A stretch of DNA of 64,000 nucleotides. It comes from Gnetum montanum. Its lineage: Eukaryota > Streptophyta > Gnetopsida > Gnetales > Gnetaceae. Made by a program: the position numbers and the translations under genes. Below, one piece after another: positions 11,129 to 22,585 of this stretch; position 1 is the stretch's first letter, and each line of letters opens with the position of its first letter. The stretch covers positions 1,270,313 through 1,334,312 of the forward strand of contig MNCI01008572.1 of the NCBI GenBank assembly GCA_015680685.1. The letters are read 5' to 3'. The notes under the pieces were generated by a model. The model saw nothing but the letters and a program-made list of their open reading frames with translations. It had not been told where the DNA came from and did no database searches.

Positions 11129-11938
11129 AATTATTTTTTCTATATTATCTATTAACTAGTTTGATGTTAGATTTGGGACACATCATATGTAGGGCGAGTC
11201 TATTCCTCATCAACAATCATCATCTTTTGGGCCACCAATGTAGGGGAAGTCTTCTAAGACTCTCACCAAAAATACACTCAAGGAGTAAGACCTCCCATTC
11301 TAGCACTTAGAAATTGAGCAAGAAGAGGTCTATTCATACTGAATTGTAGTAAAAGTATCTATGTTAATTTTGGATAATTCATTTTCAATATTTTACCATA
11401 TGATGTGTTTCTTAGTGTTGAAGATTGGCCTATATAAAAGACATCTTGTTGAGGATATTATTTTTTTTAGGCATGAAACGTTTATCATTGACTATTTTTA
11501 TGTTGGATCTATTTAAGATATTTATTTGAGCATATCTTAAGGTTATCCTCTTGATATTTTCATGATGTATGAAAAATTATTCTCTTCTCACAATGAAATT
11601 GATTTGTATTATGTTTTTGCTAGTGTCCACAAAGGAGGAGAGAATTTGATGTTAATTTCATGAGATGACTTTAAGATATTGGTAATAGTTTGTTTTTGGT
11701 GAAGACTATTTGTTGAAGCTTGGTTATCATTTTTGTAGATATAGTCTTCATACTTATATGACTCATCTAGAATTGAGATGCTTATTTGACTATTCTAGAG
11801 TTGAGATTGTTGGGCATATACAACAGATAGTACTTTGGTTACTAGTGGTTCTTATTCATGAAACATTCCTAACCACATTTTTTTGATGTGGTGATTAATT
11901 ATTTCAGAGAAAAGATACTTGTTCAACCTTTAGAGTTC
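11129..11938 (+). other. Decayed 3' part of Copia J, no clear gene
   Basis: About 800 bp between the accessory ORF and gypsy B. Short coding-like stretches occur (for example around 11420-11640) but stops and frame changes prevent recognition. It may be the C-terminal part of the accessory ORF. I see no RT or integrase motif. Confidence 0.4.
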
Positions 11939-11943
11939 AAAGA
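11939..11943. repeat. Target-site duplication, left, of gypsy element B
   Basis: AAAGA, matched by AAAGG at 22320-22324 (one transition). It flanks the TGATAAA...CTCATAA ends of B. Confidence 0.75.
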
Positions 11944-12824
11944 TGATAAATTATGTTTTACCATAGCTATGATATCGGGTACTTGATATCCAAGCCACAA
12001 TATCAAATCCCTGATATTGGAACACAAGCTTCAATGTCGAATATTCGATATTGCTTCACACATGCCTACCTATAAATAAGACATTTATATGCATGGTCAA
12101 ATAAATTTTCAGTTTATCCGTAGGTAGACTCTTGTAGTTTTTTTCATAGCTTAGCGATAGAGTGAATACCTACCATGTGATGTTAAGCAGTTATCCAAAG
12201 TCTTTATTTGAGTGAAGTGAACTTGGGCATAGTTCATGCTAGAAATAGAGATCAAGATTACTTTCCATCATTGCAGCATCCACTTAGCTTTATTGTTTTA
12301 CTTAGCATAACTCTTACTTTTCTCCTAGTTTAATTAGTTACATTTCTAAATACTTTACTTTTCTTTTTCATAGTAAAGTGGAATGACTACAACTGGTTTC
12401 GACTATTAAGTGTTATTATTTGGTAACCTAGTAGTGGTATCACTTCATTTTCTCAATAGTGAATTCACTTGGTAATCCTAGTAATGATTACATGAATCCA
12501 AGATGTGTATAGCAAGATAGGAATGGATACTCATCACACTAGGCTAGAGTAGATTATTTTACTATTTTCCTTAGACTCAGAATTATTTTCACACTTTATC
12601 ATCATAGCTAGGAGACATGGCCAACAAAACATCAATGATCATATAGCTCATAGTGAGTTAAACCATACAACTAGATTTTACTAGCTCATTTGGGATGACA
12701 ACAATCCCAAACTTTAACCAATTACTAGCTTAATCACATTGCCTCATCCATGGATTATGATCAGGCTACATGTGAACACTCATAACTGGTATGGCTGGAT
12801 GTTGGATTACTCTACAACTCATCA
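11944..12824 (+). repeat. Element B 5' LTR
   Basis: TGATAAATTATGTTTTACC to CTCATCA, 881 bp, matched by 21438-22319. A U3 array of GATATC/AATATC words lies at about 11971-12053, with TATAAATA at 12071. Confidence 0.85.
11971..12078 (+). promoter_or_regulatory. GATATC-type array and TATA box, element B 5' LTR
   Basis: About six GATATC / AATATC / GATATT units precede TATAAATA (12071-12078). The same arrangement recurs in the 3' LTR (about 21475-21545, TATA 21565-21572) and in the LTRs of C, D and G. Confidence 0.75.
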
Positions 12825-12843
12825 TTAGTATCATTACCAAGGA
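12825..12843 (+). other. Element B primer-binding site
   Basis: TTAGTATCATTACCAAGGA right after CTCATCA. Every mismatch from the tRNA-Asp type site (TTGGCGCCGTTGCCGGGGA) is a C-to-T or G-to-A transition, as expected from methylated-cytosine decay. Confidence 0.75.
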
Positions 12844-12959
12844 TAAGTCAATGTATGCTTTGTAATTGATTCTATAAAGTTCATTGTACTTGAAACACCA
12901 AGTCAAACTTTATAATTCTAAGATAAAGCACACTTAACATAAACATCTAAGAATACAAT

Positions 12960-15510
12960 ATGGCTTTAAACAAAAATACAACATCACCTACCAAGGAACT
13001 ACGAACAAGCAGTGACAAAATTAAAGAAGAAGAAGACTGAAGCATGCCAATGTAGACAAGGATCTCATATGCTCATCGTAATCCTTACTATATAAATTTT
13101 AGATTCATCTTTCATTAAGACATCCAGTTAAGATGGAGGGATCTTCATGGAAACATTGTTCTACCACGAAAATGTTCAACACCCCTTATGCTCTAAACTA
13201 CTCTATATGGGAGTAACTAAGTGAAGCACTTGAAGGGTATCATGAAACAAAATACATGACCTAACCATATGAACCTACTGATGAGTACTTAAGGAAGGAC
13301 CATGACATGGAGGTAATACATGAATAAGACAAAGAAATGATAATTGATTCTATTGTTGTCTTGGAGGAGCTCAATGGATATGTATTCATTGTTGAACAAC
13401 TCCATCACAATCATGAGTTCAAGCCACAAAAGTCTATCATTAAATTAGATGAACCTATTAGGAATAAATCACACTCAAAATTAATAGATATGCTTAGGTG
13501 GGAGGCAAAAGGCTCAAGGCTAAGGGTTCCTACTAGGTCCCACAGAGAATAACGTCAGAGTTATCACAAGAGGATAAGTTGGCACTATTCTCCTACTGCC
13601 TCACTCACATCCTCACAATCATCAAAAGACTCTAATAGAAGGAGGTGTTAGTATAAGGACCATGATAGGAAAGAAAGAAGAACTCATAACTACCATGATC
13701 ATTATGCAAGACATTCCAATTCAAAAGATGAAGAGTATGAGTAGTGCAAATAAAGGAATCACAGAAATTATGAAAGAGATGAACATAGAAGGAGGTACTC
13801 CTACAACAAAGTGTACAAACCTGATCAAGATGATAAACCCTTGATGAAAACTCACAACATGATCAACATCTAGGAAGCTATTCACATCCCAACTAGGCAT
13901 GTGAGGGATAGCTAAATTAAATGACTCAACATGAACAACATGCCAAGATTTGAAGGTGGCTATAATGCTAATCCACAACATTACCTTCAAGATTTCCATG
14001 ATGCCTATGCCCTACAAAATATCAAAAGTGATTAGCAAAAGTTAAATCTATTTCCCAAAATACTTGTGAAGAAGACAGAGAGCTAGTACAAGTTAGTAGA
14101 ACTTGAATCAATTAGATGCTAGAGTACCATGCTAGAACTCTTTAACGATAAATATTAAACTTATTCATGAGTGTCCAACCTAAGAAAATAGATCTAGGGA
14201 TGGAAGCAAGGGACTCATGAGATCCTTGATGTAGCAATGCATAGATAGTATTCACTATTGCACAAATTCCTAGGCCATCAATTTTTACCAAGGAAATAGC
14301 TCAAGAATATTGTAGATGGGTTGCAGAGCAAAACCAAAGAAACTCTTGGGGTTCATGCCCAATGAAAATTATCAAAACTAACTGCCCATTGCATGTAGAG
14401 ATTAATTGAACAAGTTACAAAGGATGAAGAAGAACTTAAGAAGAGGGAGTTAGCTGAAGAATATAATAGAGATTCATTAATTAGGAAGAAATATGTGTAG
14501 CTATGTGACAAGCAAGAGGACAAAACTTTGGAAGACATCCTCCAAAAAAAGACTCTACCTATTCAAAAATATATATATGATATAGTAGCTAAGCTAAGAA
14601 AGTCAAGGATTGAATGGATGAGAAGTTCGCTACATCCCTAAAGATTATGGAAGAAAAGGTTAAACAAGTACTTAACAAGGGTAAGAAAAGGAAGAAGAAA
14701 AGTGTTAATAGATGAGAAAGTTATAAGCACAAAAGAAAAGTTGCCACCATTGAAGGGTACACTGACTCTAGTTTAGAGAAAGAGGAAAGATGTAATGTGT
14801 GCTAGTATGAACATCCTAAAGGATATTGTCCTATTATGGTCCACTTGTAAGAATCTAGGATATATGCGCTTAGTCCAAGCTTCATCAAAAAGTAGATTCC
14901 CAAAAGAATATCTTATCCTCAAGGTAATATCAAGCAAATCTTCCAACTAACATATTACCAAAGTGGAGCCTACCCTTAACCAAAGGAGCAATATTAGCAG
15001 TAGTGACAGCAATCACAGATATGGGTGTCATTGCCAAGGCAACAATATCCATACAAGCAACCAAACCCTTACAAATATTATGTTTAGCATCTAATATCTC
15101 TAGGAAACACATCCATTCAAACTTCTTCTCCCTAGAATACTATAGACCTACTACTCTAAAGATCGATCAGAGTCCTCACACATTCACTAATAGATGATTC
15201 ATCAAATTCCCCTTCCAATCCTTTACCACCAAGGCCACCACTTGCTATGCAAGGGGAATTGCTATCACAACCATAGTAGAGGATAGTTGCAAGGGTAGTG
15301 AACATACAAGTAGAGGATCTTACCAACAGCACTAAGGTCCAAAAAAAGCAACATCTTTTCTTTAGGAAAAATCCAGAAAAGGTTGGTAGAGTCAAAACTT
15401 CATCAAGACCAGCTTCTCCTACATCAAGTCCACCTACCAACAATAAGCTTCCAACATCATTTAACAAAAACATGCAAACCATCATGCTTACAAAAATAGT
15501 CATACACTAG
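12960..15510 (+). pseudogene. gag: Element B gag, broken
   Basis: Decayed gag. From ATG at 12960 the N-terminal part lines up with element C gag (Y-A-H, N-F-x-F, W-R-D, G-x-I-V-L-P pattern near 13060-13170). A serine/arginine and histidine-rich stretch (13500-13850) is followed by the main gag domain (13900-14400), a lysine-rich region and the zinc knuckle CNVCxYEHPKGYC at 14791-14829, which has CX2CX3HX4C spacing. A proline/glutamine-rich tail runs from about 14900 to 15450. Many stops are present. It is followed by protease. Confidence 0.75.
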
Positions 15511-15529
15511 ATTAAGGTAGGGCCACTCC

Positions 15530-16010
15530 CTAAGAAGACAATTGATCCAAGAATTCTTTTGATCTATTTATGAGTCACTAGAAATTTTCCATGCAAAGAT
15601 CTATTAGACTCAGGTTTCTAGGTAAATTTGATCTCTTACGAAACATATCAAGCATGGAACCTCTCACCATTAAAGGAGTGTAATATCAAGTTGGATTTTG
15701 CATATCAATCTATTACCATTTCCTTGGGACAAATTGAGGATGTGGTGATCACTATCAATGGGTGATCTTATTCAGTAGATTTTCTTGTAATCGATGTGAA
15801 AAATAAAATGAGAAATTTCCACTTATCATGGGGAGAGCATGGCTTAGAATAATCGATGCTAAGTATGAGAGATCTATCTATTGAGATCTCTAAGGAGGAT
15901 AACCATGGAGCCATACACACACAATAAATTTCATGTATTACTACTAAAAGAAAAGGGTGCAATCATGGACCGATCATTCAGAATGTCAGCACAGTTACCA
16001 TACCAATCCA
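15530..16010 (+). pseudogene. Element B protease remnant
   Basis: Retropepsin-like aspartic protease of the gypsy type, which cuts the gag precursor. The active-site region reads KDLLDSGF, a stop, then VNLISYETYQAWN at about 15595-15650, keeping the DSG triad. A second hydrophobic strand (DVVITINGWSYSVDFLVIDV) follows near 15740-15800. The frame then runs into a threonine/asparagine-rich tail that ends near 16335. No reverse transcriptase follows. Confidence 0.7.
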
Positions 16011-16339
16011 CAACAATAATGAAAAATAGTGTGCGTAAAAAGAAACAGGGACCACCAAATCAAAATACACCCCATGGCCAACAACTAAGAACCTTCAACC
16101 TTCCAAAACATGCATGGAACAATCTAATTCATTTATTAATTCCAATTCTAAGAAAATGACTCCAACTAAGGACCTAAAAATGAAATTAATAAATCATAAT
16201 TATACATCAATAGGAAAAGAAACTAAGAACTTAGATGATCAAAACTCAACTACCATCAAGATCACATGGAATAATAACAAAAAAGTTAAATCAATAAAGA
16301 TGGTAAATGAATCACCTAAAGTGTATGATCTATGAGACC

Positions 16340-16665
16340 TTAGGAGCATTTTTTAAACACTTGCCCATGAGTTTAGTCATGGGGGAGGCACTTTACCTTG
16401 ATTCTAGAATTAATAAGTGCTTTTCCATTTTTTGTTTCATAATTCTTTTTACTTTTTCTATTTTTTCATACAATTTTTCCTATTCTTTTATATCTTTTGC
16501 ATTCTTTAACATCTTCTTATTTTTTCACATTTTTCATTTTTTTAATTTTTTATATTCTTTACCATTTTTCATTTTTTGACATTTTTTGTTCTTTACAATT
16601 TTTTCATATTGTCTTTTTCATACTTTGTTTCTATCTTTTGTACATAATTTTTGATTGTTAATAAG
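16340..16665 (+). other. Second PPT-like motif and T-rich tract, element B
   Basis: agtttagtcatgggggaggc at about 16366-16387 resembles the true PPT (gtcatgagggta before 21438) and is followed by nearly 280 bp of T-rich sequence with ttttt-ca-ttttt repeats. The same pair, motif then T-rich tract, is present in A (25331), C (28970, -), E (44443, -) and G (50322, -). Confidence 0.65.
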
Positions 16666-17892
16666 ACACATTAAGAATAAAGACAAGATGTAGCCATATA
16701 AGGTGAAAATTTCCCTATGTTATCAAGTCATAAGGGAATGATTATTCAAGTAATGAGCCCACACCATCCATTCCATTAATAAGAGGTTATTTCCATGGCC
16801 ATAATGATTTTCTTTTCCATCATACAACTAAGAATAAACCTATGATCATTATGCTTAGACTGAAATGTGAAGAACCAAGTGGAAATGTAAAGGGTGTGGC
16901 ATCAAGGAGATTTGTAGATTCTTTTGGATTACTATTGTAAGTTCTATCATGTTACTAAGGTTATATTATATCCTTGTAGATCTAATGAAAAATGGGAGTA
17001 AGAGTACAATAAGTGCTACCTTGAAAGGTTGACACAAAAAAAATAAAAGAGCACAAAATAAATTTCTAGGGGTCGCATTGGAAAGACATGTTACCCATGC
17101 CTGAAGGTAGGTATCTTCCTTGAAATATCAAAAACCTAAAACAATGTGCAATAAATAAACTCCTCCCTTGGACAATATGCCAAGTGATGATACTCCTTGT
17201 AACAATGGTAGTCTTGCAGTTGTAACTCCAAGAGATAAAATAATGCAATGTCACTAGAATGTGGTCTAGACTTGGTTTGAAGCTTGAACAAAAAGGCTAG
17301 TGATTACTTTAACCACTAATTAAACATAAAAATTCATTATGCCTATGGTAAGATACCTCACATCTCAATTTCTACAATTCGTTCTATGTCCACCTCATCT
17401 CACTATAAGAATAGTTATAACTTGTGATTTTGTATAACATATCATTGTTTTCTCAATTTGGTGGTAATAACATATGTGTTTTTCTAAACATGTATCACCT
17501 TCAACTCCTTGAGTGCCTAAGAACACTTTTAGACATGGTTATACAAGGGCATTAAGGACTAGAGCCTACTTTGGGGAGGACCCACTTGTATAACTATTGT
17601 ACCTTATACCTACCAAGCGATTCCAAATCATCCTAAACCTTCCAACATTAACAAATGTCAATAAAACTTTCCATATCATTTACACTATCCATTCTAACAT
17701 CATAGATTCATTACCCTTCTTATCCATATTATGAACTTTCATAACATAAGATTCCTTCTTTACACACTATTCGTGCCCAATTTCTGATGAAATATGCATC
17801 ATCTATTCAAGACCCTTTGATTCTACTTTAAGCCTTCCTAACATTTACAAAGAATTAACTTTTATCCTCAAAACTTAATGAAAAATGAAAAT
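16666..17892 (+). other. Element B non-coding spacer
   Basis: I see no gene here. It contains blocks shared with the other family members: aaagacatgttacccatgcctgaagg at about 17083-17107 (compare A at 26036, E at 43756, G at 49777) and tttggggaggacccacttg at about 17571 (compare C, E and G in reverse). These look like conserved 3' non-coding parts of the family. Confidence 0.5.
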
Positions 17893-17990
17893 TTTTAGGC
17901 TTCGATACTAGGTCCCTAATATCGGGTCCACCTCGTTATCAAATTCGTGATATTGGGTCTCACAAAAAGTATAACTAGGTAAACACTTAG
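17893..17990 (+). promoter_or_regulatory. Internal GATATC-type array upstream of ORF3, element B
   Basis: gatactaggtccctaatatcgg, gttatcaaattcgtgatattggg: about four degenerate GATATC-type units spaced like those in the LTR U3, followed by a weak TATA-like aaaaagtataacta near 17965. It lies about 0.55-0.63 kb upstream of the ORF3 start. Element G has the matching array at 48868-48903 at nearly the same distance. A promoter role is inferred. Confidence 0.5.
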
Positions 17991-18526
17991 TGAACCTTTC
18001 ATCATTCTTCCATTCAAGCCTAAGAATATTTTTTTATTTTTCTTCTCTAATCGAGAGCTCTGGCCTTCTTGCTTCCCCAAGCCATGTTTTTCATGTTATC
18101 ACTCCGATTTCCATGATTTTTTAACCTATTTGATCATAGAGTGCTCACCTTAGTCCTAGGAGGTGTTAGCGAGGAAAATCTAAATCATTTTTTTGAAAAT
18201 TGCTAATGTCTAGAAGGTATTTTAAAGGTAATGATGGAAAAAACTTGAAATTTTTAATGAAAAATCAATCATATTAATGCCAAGACACTTAAATAATGCT
18301 CTTAACAAACTATAACCATCATTATGAGTCATGAATATGAATAAAATGGATAATTTTAAAGGGTTATAAGAAAATTAATACTTATGGAGTAACTTTTTGA
18401 AATTTTTCTAACTCTGAAATCACAATAAACTAAGAACTTAATGTAACTAAGGGTATGAGTAAGGTATGGAACTGTTAAGAATATATGATAATACCTTAGT
18501 AATTCCAAACCCTTGAATGATTGTAG

Positions 18527-21233
18527 ATGATCAAGATAGGAGCACAAGGAGGACCCTCACAAGGTGCAAGTAAATGACCAAGAGACCAAGGTAGAGGCTA
18601 AACTAGAGAATAAGAACTAGAACATGAGGAGTAGGAAGCCCAATCATTTAGTATCCATTAAGAAACTCCTGCTATAGGAAAATTGGCCCAAGGAGACATA
18701 GAGTAATCACAAGGGTAAGGATAACACCTCACTTTGTCACAAGACTACCTCCATGCTATTCAAGAGAGGTTAATTCTAACCATAATCATTGTGGAGATGA
18801 AATTTGACCCATTCATGAAATTTACTCCAGAATCAATAAATACACAACTTAAGGTGTCACCACTATGGCCTATCTTATCTAATAGTGGTGAATGGTACCT
18901 TGGAGAAACCTATCAATTCTGGCATAATAAGGAAGAGGGTACTCCAATCAACGTTGGAGGAGTCTCAGTCTCATACTCAGTCAAGGCAATAGTAAAAGCT
19001 CTAAACATATCAAATGAAGGGGCAAAAATAGCACATCTATCCATAAGATCATATGTTAAAACTAGGAAATTATGGCTAAAGTGGGCATATGACAAGGAAG
19101 ATAATGGATATAGTGAGCTAACTCTGGAGGAGTGAATCTATTTCAAAATTGGCACCTACCACTTGTTCCTAACCAAAGGACTAAATAGGTTATCCACTTA
19201 CACTGCTAGGGGATGGGAAAATACAATGTCAATATCACACAACACTACTTTATGGAGATTCAAAGGTGATTTGAAGAAAGGAAGGTAGGGAAGCCAACAT
19301 TTTCATTCCCTTACCTTATTAGAAAACCATGCAAGCAAGCAAGAATCTTGAAATACACTAATGACATTTCTAGGAGAGTCCAAAATGCTTCATATGCTAA
19401 ATTTCTCAAACCAGCATCACCCAGGAAGAATTAGAATGAAGAGCAACAAGAACAAGAGTAAGATCAACAACAACAAAAGAAATAAAAACAATAGCAACAA
19501 CAAGTTCCACCACCATTATTACAAGATTATAGGTCATCAATGAGTCATCTGCAATAGATTGCAAAAACCATCAGTTGGGGAATGAGGGAGGAATCCAACC
19601 TTTAACGAGTTATCAACAATGCCATACAACCCATAGTTTCAAAAAATCCTAGAGGTGAACAAATTTCACTTCAGTCAAGAGAAAGGGACCAATCATCACA
19701 ATAAATCTCTGGAAATGCTACATCATTCTAAGTGATGTTAGAGACTAGAGAAGGAGCCACAATTGTAGTAATGCAGAACCAGGATACAATAGGAGCAATA
19801 GAGGTGATCACAGATCATATTAAGGCATCTTTCAATATACCTATTTTGCCACCAATAGATCTAACTGGAGCTAGAAATGCTCAAATGTTAGCCAGAATGT
19901 TAATGACTCTTATTGACCCTGAAGATATACTTGATCGAATGTTGCAAACCAGGTAAGTAATGACAACACTTTTTGGCATCCCAAGTGATGTCATTGCAAT
20001 ATAGTCCAATCTAATTGCTACCAAAGGAAAATTGGTGATTGTAGAGACCAAGGTAGGGCATGCAAAAGCATAAATCCATAAACCCTAAGAAGAGCCTACA
20101 TCCTTGAGAGTTAAATATAGAGATCCCACATAATTCATTGCACCTGACCAAATAGAGTAGTTCAAGATAGAGCAAATGCACAACCAAATTGAGTAGCATA
20201 AACAAATGGAAATGGAGAAGGAGAAAGTGGTGTCAAATGCCTCCATAGTAGAAGCTCAAATGTATGTACATGGTAAGGCACTCATCACAACCTAAGAAGA
20301 AAACAAACAGCTTGCTACAGATAATATATGGTTGAACACTATAGAAAAATAGAAAAATATCCTAGAAGAAAGTATCAACCAATTAATAGAACAACTGGTG
20401 AGGATCAACCAATACATGAGCCGCATCGCAAGAGAAAATAGAATCCTCTTAATGAAGGAGGTATGCACCATCCAACAAAATTCAACCACTAAAATCAACA
20501 CATGGAAAAACGAGGCAAGGAAACATAAAAGGCTCAAGGAACACTTCCATGATCAGGTGGAAATGTACAAATAAATCAATGAGAAAGAGATCCAAATGGC
20601 CAAATCCAAAATTAGCTCCATATTAGCATAGAATCCTAACTGGAAACCCATCTTGGATAGCTATGCCCATGTTCACCAAGAGGAAGTGAAAATAAACACC
20701 TACAAATCAAGAACCTAGAAAAGTCCATGGGGTTAGCTAACCTTCATTACACTAACTTGGCCATGTTAAGAACAAGTAGGCCTAGAAACTAGCTAAAATA
20801 GCAAGTAGTAGCCACATACACATTGTACGAGAAAGAGTTTGTAGATTACAAAGATGCTCTACAAAAACTCCAATTGGCAAACTCTGAATTGGAAGTAGTG
20901 AAGGCTAGCAACAAAGGGCAAAAATATGTTGCAGCAAACCTAGCAATAAGGTTGTCTGATTATCATGAATTACGTGAAGAGGCCAGAGAATTCAAAGAGG
21001 AGAGAAGGTAATTTCTAGCCTGGTATGTTAAGGCTAATCAAATGTTTCTATAGCTTCCATGGCCATGGGATGTACCCACTCCATCACACATTGCACAAAA
21101 AATAGGGACAATACATGACCCAAGAATGGAGGAGGAAAAGCTTCAAGCACTCCTAAATTGATACAGACTTTAGAAGCTTGGAAACAAGGGGAAGCAACCA
21201 ATGGAGGATCCACTACCACTAGGGACTACCTAG
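18527..21233 (+). pseudogene. Element B accessory ORF3: plant-transposon-protein-like domain plus coiled coil
   Basis: A ~900-codon frame with stops, from MIKIGAQGGPSQGASK (18527) to PMEDPLPLGTT and a stop at 21231. The open section 18734-19135 contains TPESINTQLKVSPLWPIL, WYLGETYQFW, NVGGVSVSYSVKAI and a WAYDKEDNGY stretch. Next come YFKIGTYHLFLTKGLNRLST and a later SFPYLIRKPCKQA. The last resembles the LPF-LI-LC-AGV end motif of the 'putative plant transposon protein' domain. A glutamine-rich linker (19440-19530) leads to a long charged coiled coil (20140-21010). Element G encodes the same protein at 45585-48355. The function is unknown; the position is that of an env-like or accessory gene. 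Confidence 0.7.
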
Positions 21234-21427
21234 ACTACATCGATCTTCATCAAATTTTATTTTTTGTCAAAACTATCATGTCATGTCATATGTAAATTTT
21301 TTGTAAAACACCACTACGACATTCGAGAGTTATGTATATAGTAGTCAATGTCATAAATCTACCTCCCAATTTTGTAAGGAGCTCTATCCTCATTTTGTTT
21401 TAACTTAAGGATGAGTTTTTAGTTAGT

Positions 21428-21437
21428 CATGAGGGTA
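21428..21437 (+). other. Element B polypurine tract
   Basis: tcatgagggta directly before the 3' LTR start TGATAAAC. It corresponds to catgggggta in D and to ttgggggta-type tracts in C, E and G. Confidence 0.75.
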
Positions 21438-22319
21438 TGATAAACTACATTTTACCATGGCTATAATATTAGGCATCTGATATCAAAGCTACAATATCAA
21501 ATCCCTGATATTGAAGCACAAGCTTTGATGCTAGATATTTGATATTTCTCCACATGTACATGCCTATAAATAAGACACTTAGGCACATGGTTGAATAACT
21601 TTTCATTCCATCATTAGGTAGACTCTTGTAGTTTGTTGTTGTAGCTTAGCAATAGAGTGAATGCTTGCAGTGTGATGTTGAGCAGTTATCTAGAGTCTTT
21701 ATTCAAGTGAAGTGTACTTCGGCACAATTCATGATGAAAATAAAGATCGATATTACTTTCCATCATTGCAACATCCACTTAGCTTTATTGTTTTACTTAG
21801 CATAACTCTTACTATTTTCTTAGTTTAATTAGTTACATTTCTAAGTACTTTACTTTCCTTGTTCATAGTAAAGTGGAATGAGTACGATTGGTTTTGAGCA
21901 TTAAGTATAACCATTTGGTAACCCAATAGTGGTTTCACTTGATTTTCTCAGTAGTGAATTCACTTGTTAATCCCAATAATGGTTACATGAGCCCAAGACA
22001 TGTATAGCAAGCCAGGAATGGATAGTCATCACACTAGGCTAGAGTACATTGTTTTTATACTTTCTTTAAATTTAAAATTATTTCCACACTTTACCATCAT
22101 AGTTAGGGAACATGGCCAACATAACATTAGTGATCATATACCTCACAGTGAGTTAAACCATACACCTAGATTTTACTAGCTCACGTCAAAAAACAACAAT
22201 CCTAAACTATAACCAATTACTAGCATAATCACATTGCATCGTCCATAGATTACAATTGGGCTATGTGTGAACACTCGTAACTTGTATGGTTGGATGTTAG
22301 ATTACTCTGCTACTCATAA
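21438..22319 (+). repeat. Element B 3' LTR
   Basis: 882 bp, collinear with the 5' LTR at 11944. It ends CTCATAA instead of CTCATCA, then the AAAGG target duplication. Divergence from the 5' LTR is visible in almost every line, indicating an old insertion. Confidence 0.85.
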
Positions 22320-22324
22320 AAAGG

Positions 22325-22585
22325 CTTTGATTATGTGCTTTTTTTGGACAAGACTAATTAGTTTTTAATGTAACCAAATTTTATGTTATCCTTTATGATC
22401 ATGACTAATGGATGTATGTCCATTAACTATTTTTTATCTCATTTTCTGTCTTTTCTACCACAATATTCTTTTTAGATATATATATATATATACATAAATG
22501 TTTATGCCTTTAATTGTTTATCATATGATATTATGTTATGCTAACCCATTTTCTCAAGTCTTGGACATCACTAAAAAGGGGAAAA
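22325..22585 (+). other. Copia J 3' untranslated end and PPT
   Basis: The remainder of J after B. It contains a (TA)n run at about 22476-22492 and ends with ctaaaaaggggaaaa, a polypurine tract, at 22571-22585 immediately before the 3' LTR. No coding signal is seen. Confidence 0.7.

Larger units (their letters stand above)
11944..22319 (+). mobile_element. Gypsy element B, complete but lacking RT and integrase
   Basis: A 10.4-kb Ty3/gypsy element inserted in Copia J. Order: 5' LTR 11944-12824, primer site 12825, gag 12960-~15510, protease near 15595, PPT-like motif 16369, T-rich tract, GATATC array 17893, accessory ORF3 18527-21233, PPT 21428, 3' LTR 21438-22319. No RT, RNase H or integrase motif lies between protease and ORF3. 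Element G has the same gag-to-ORF3 order, so this is more likely an inherited non-autonomous form than a private deletion. Confidence 0.8.

Noticed and set aside
16307-16579. 90-codon phenylalanine-rich open frame
   Set aside because: It is translation of the T-rich non-coding tract of element B, not a membrane protein gene.
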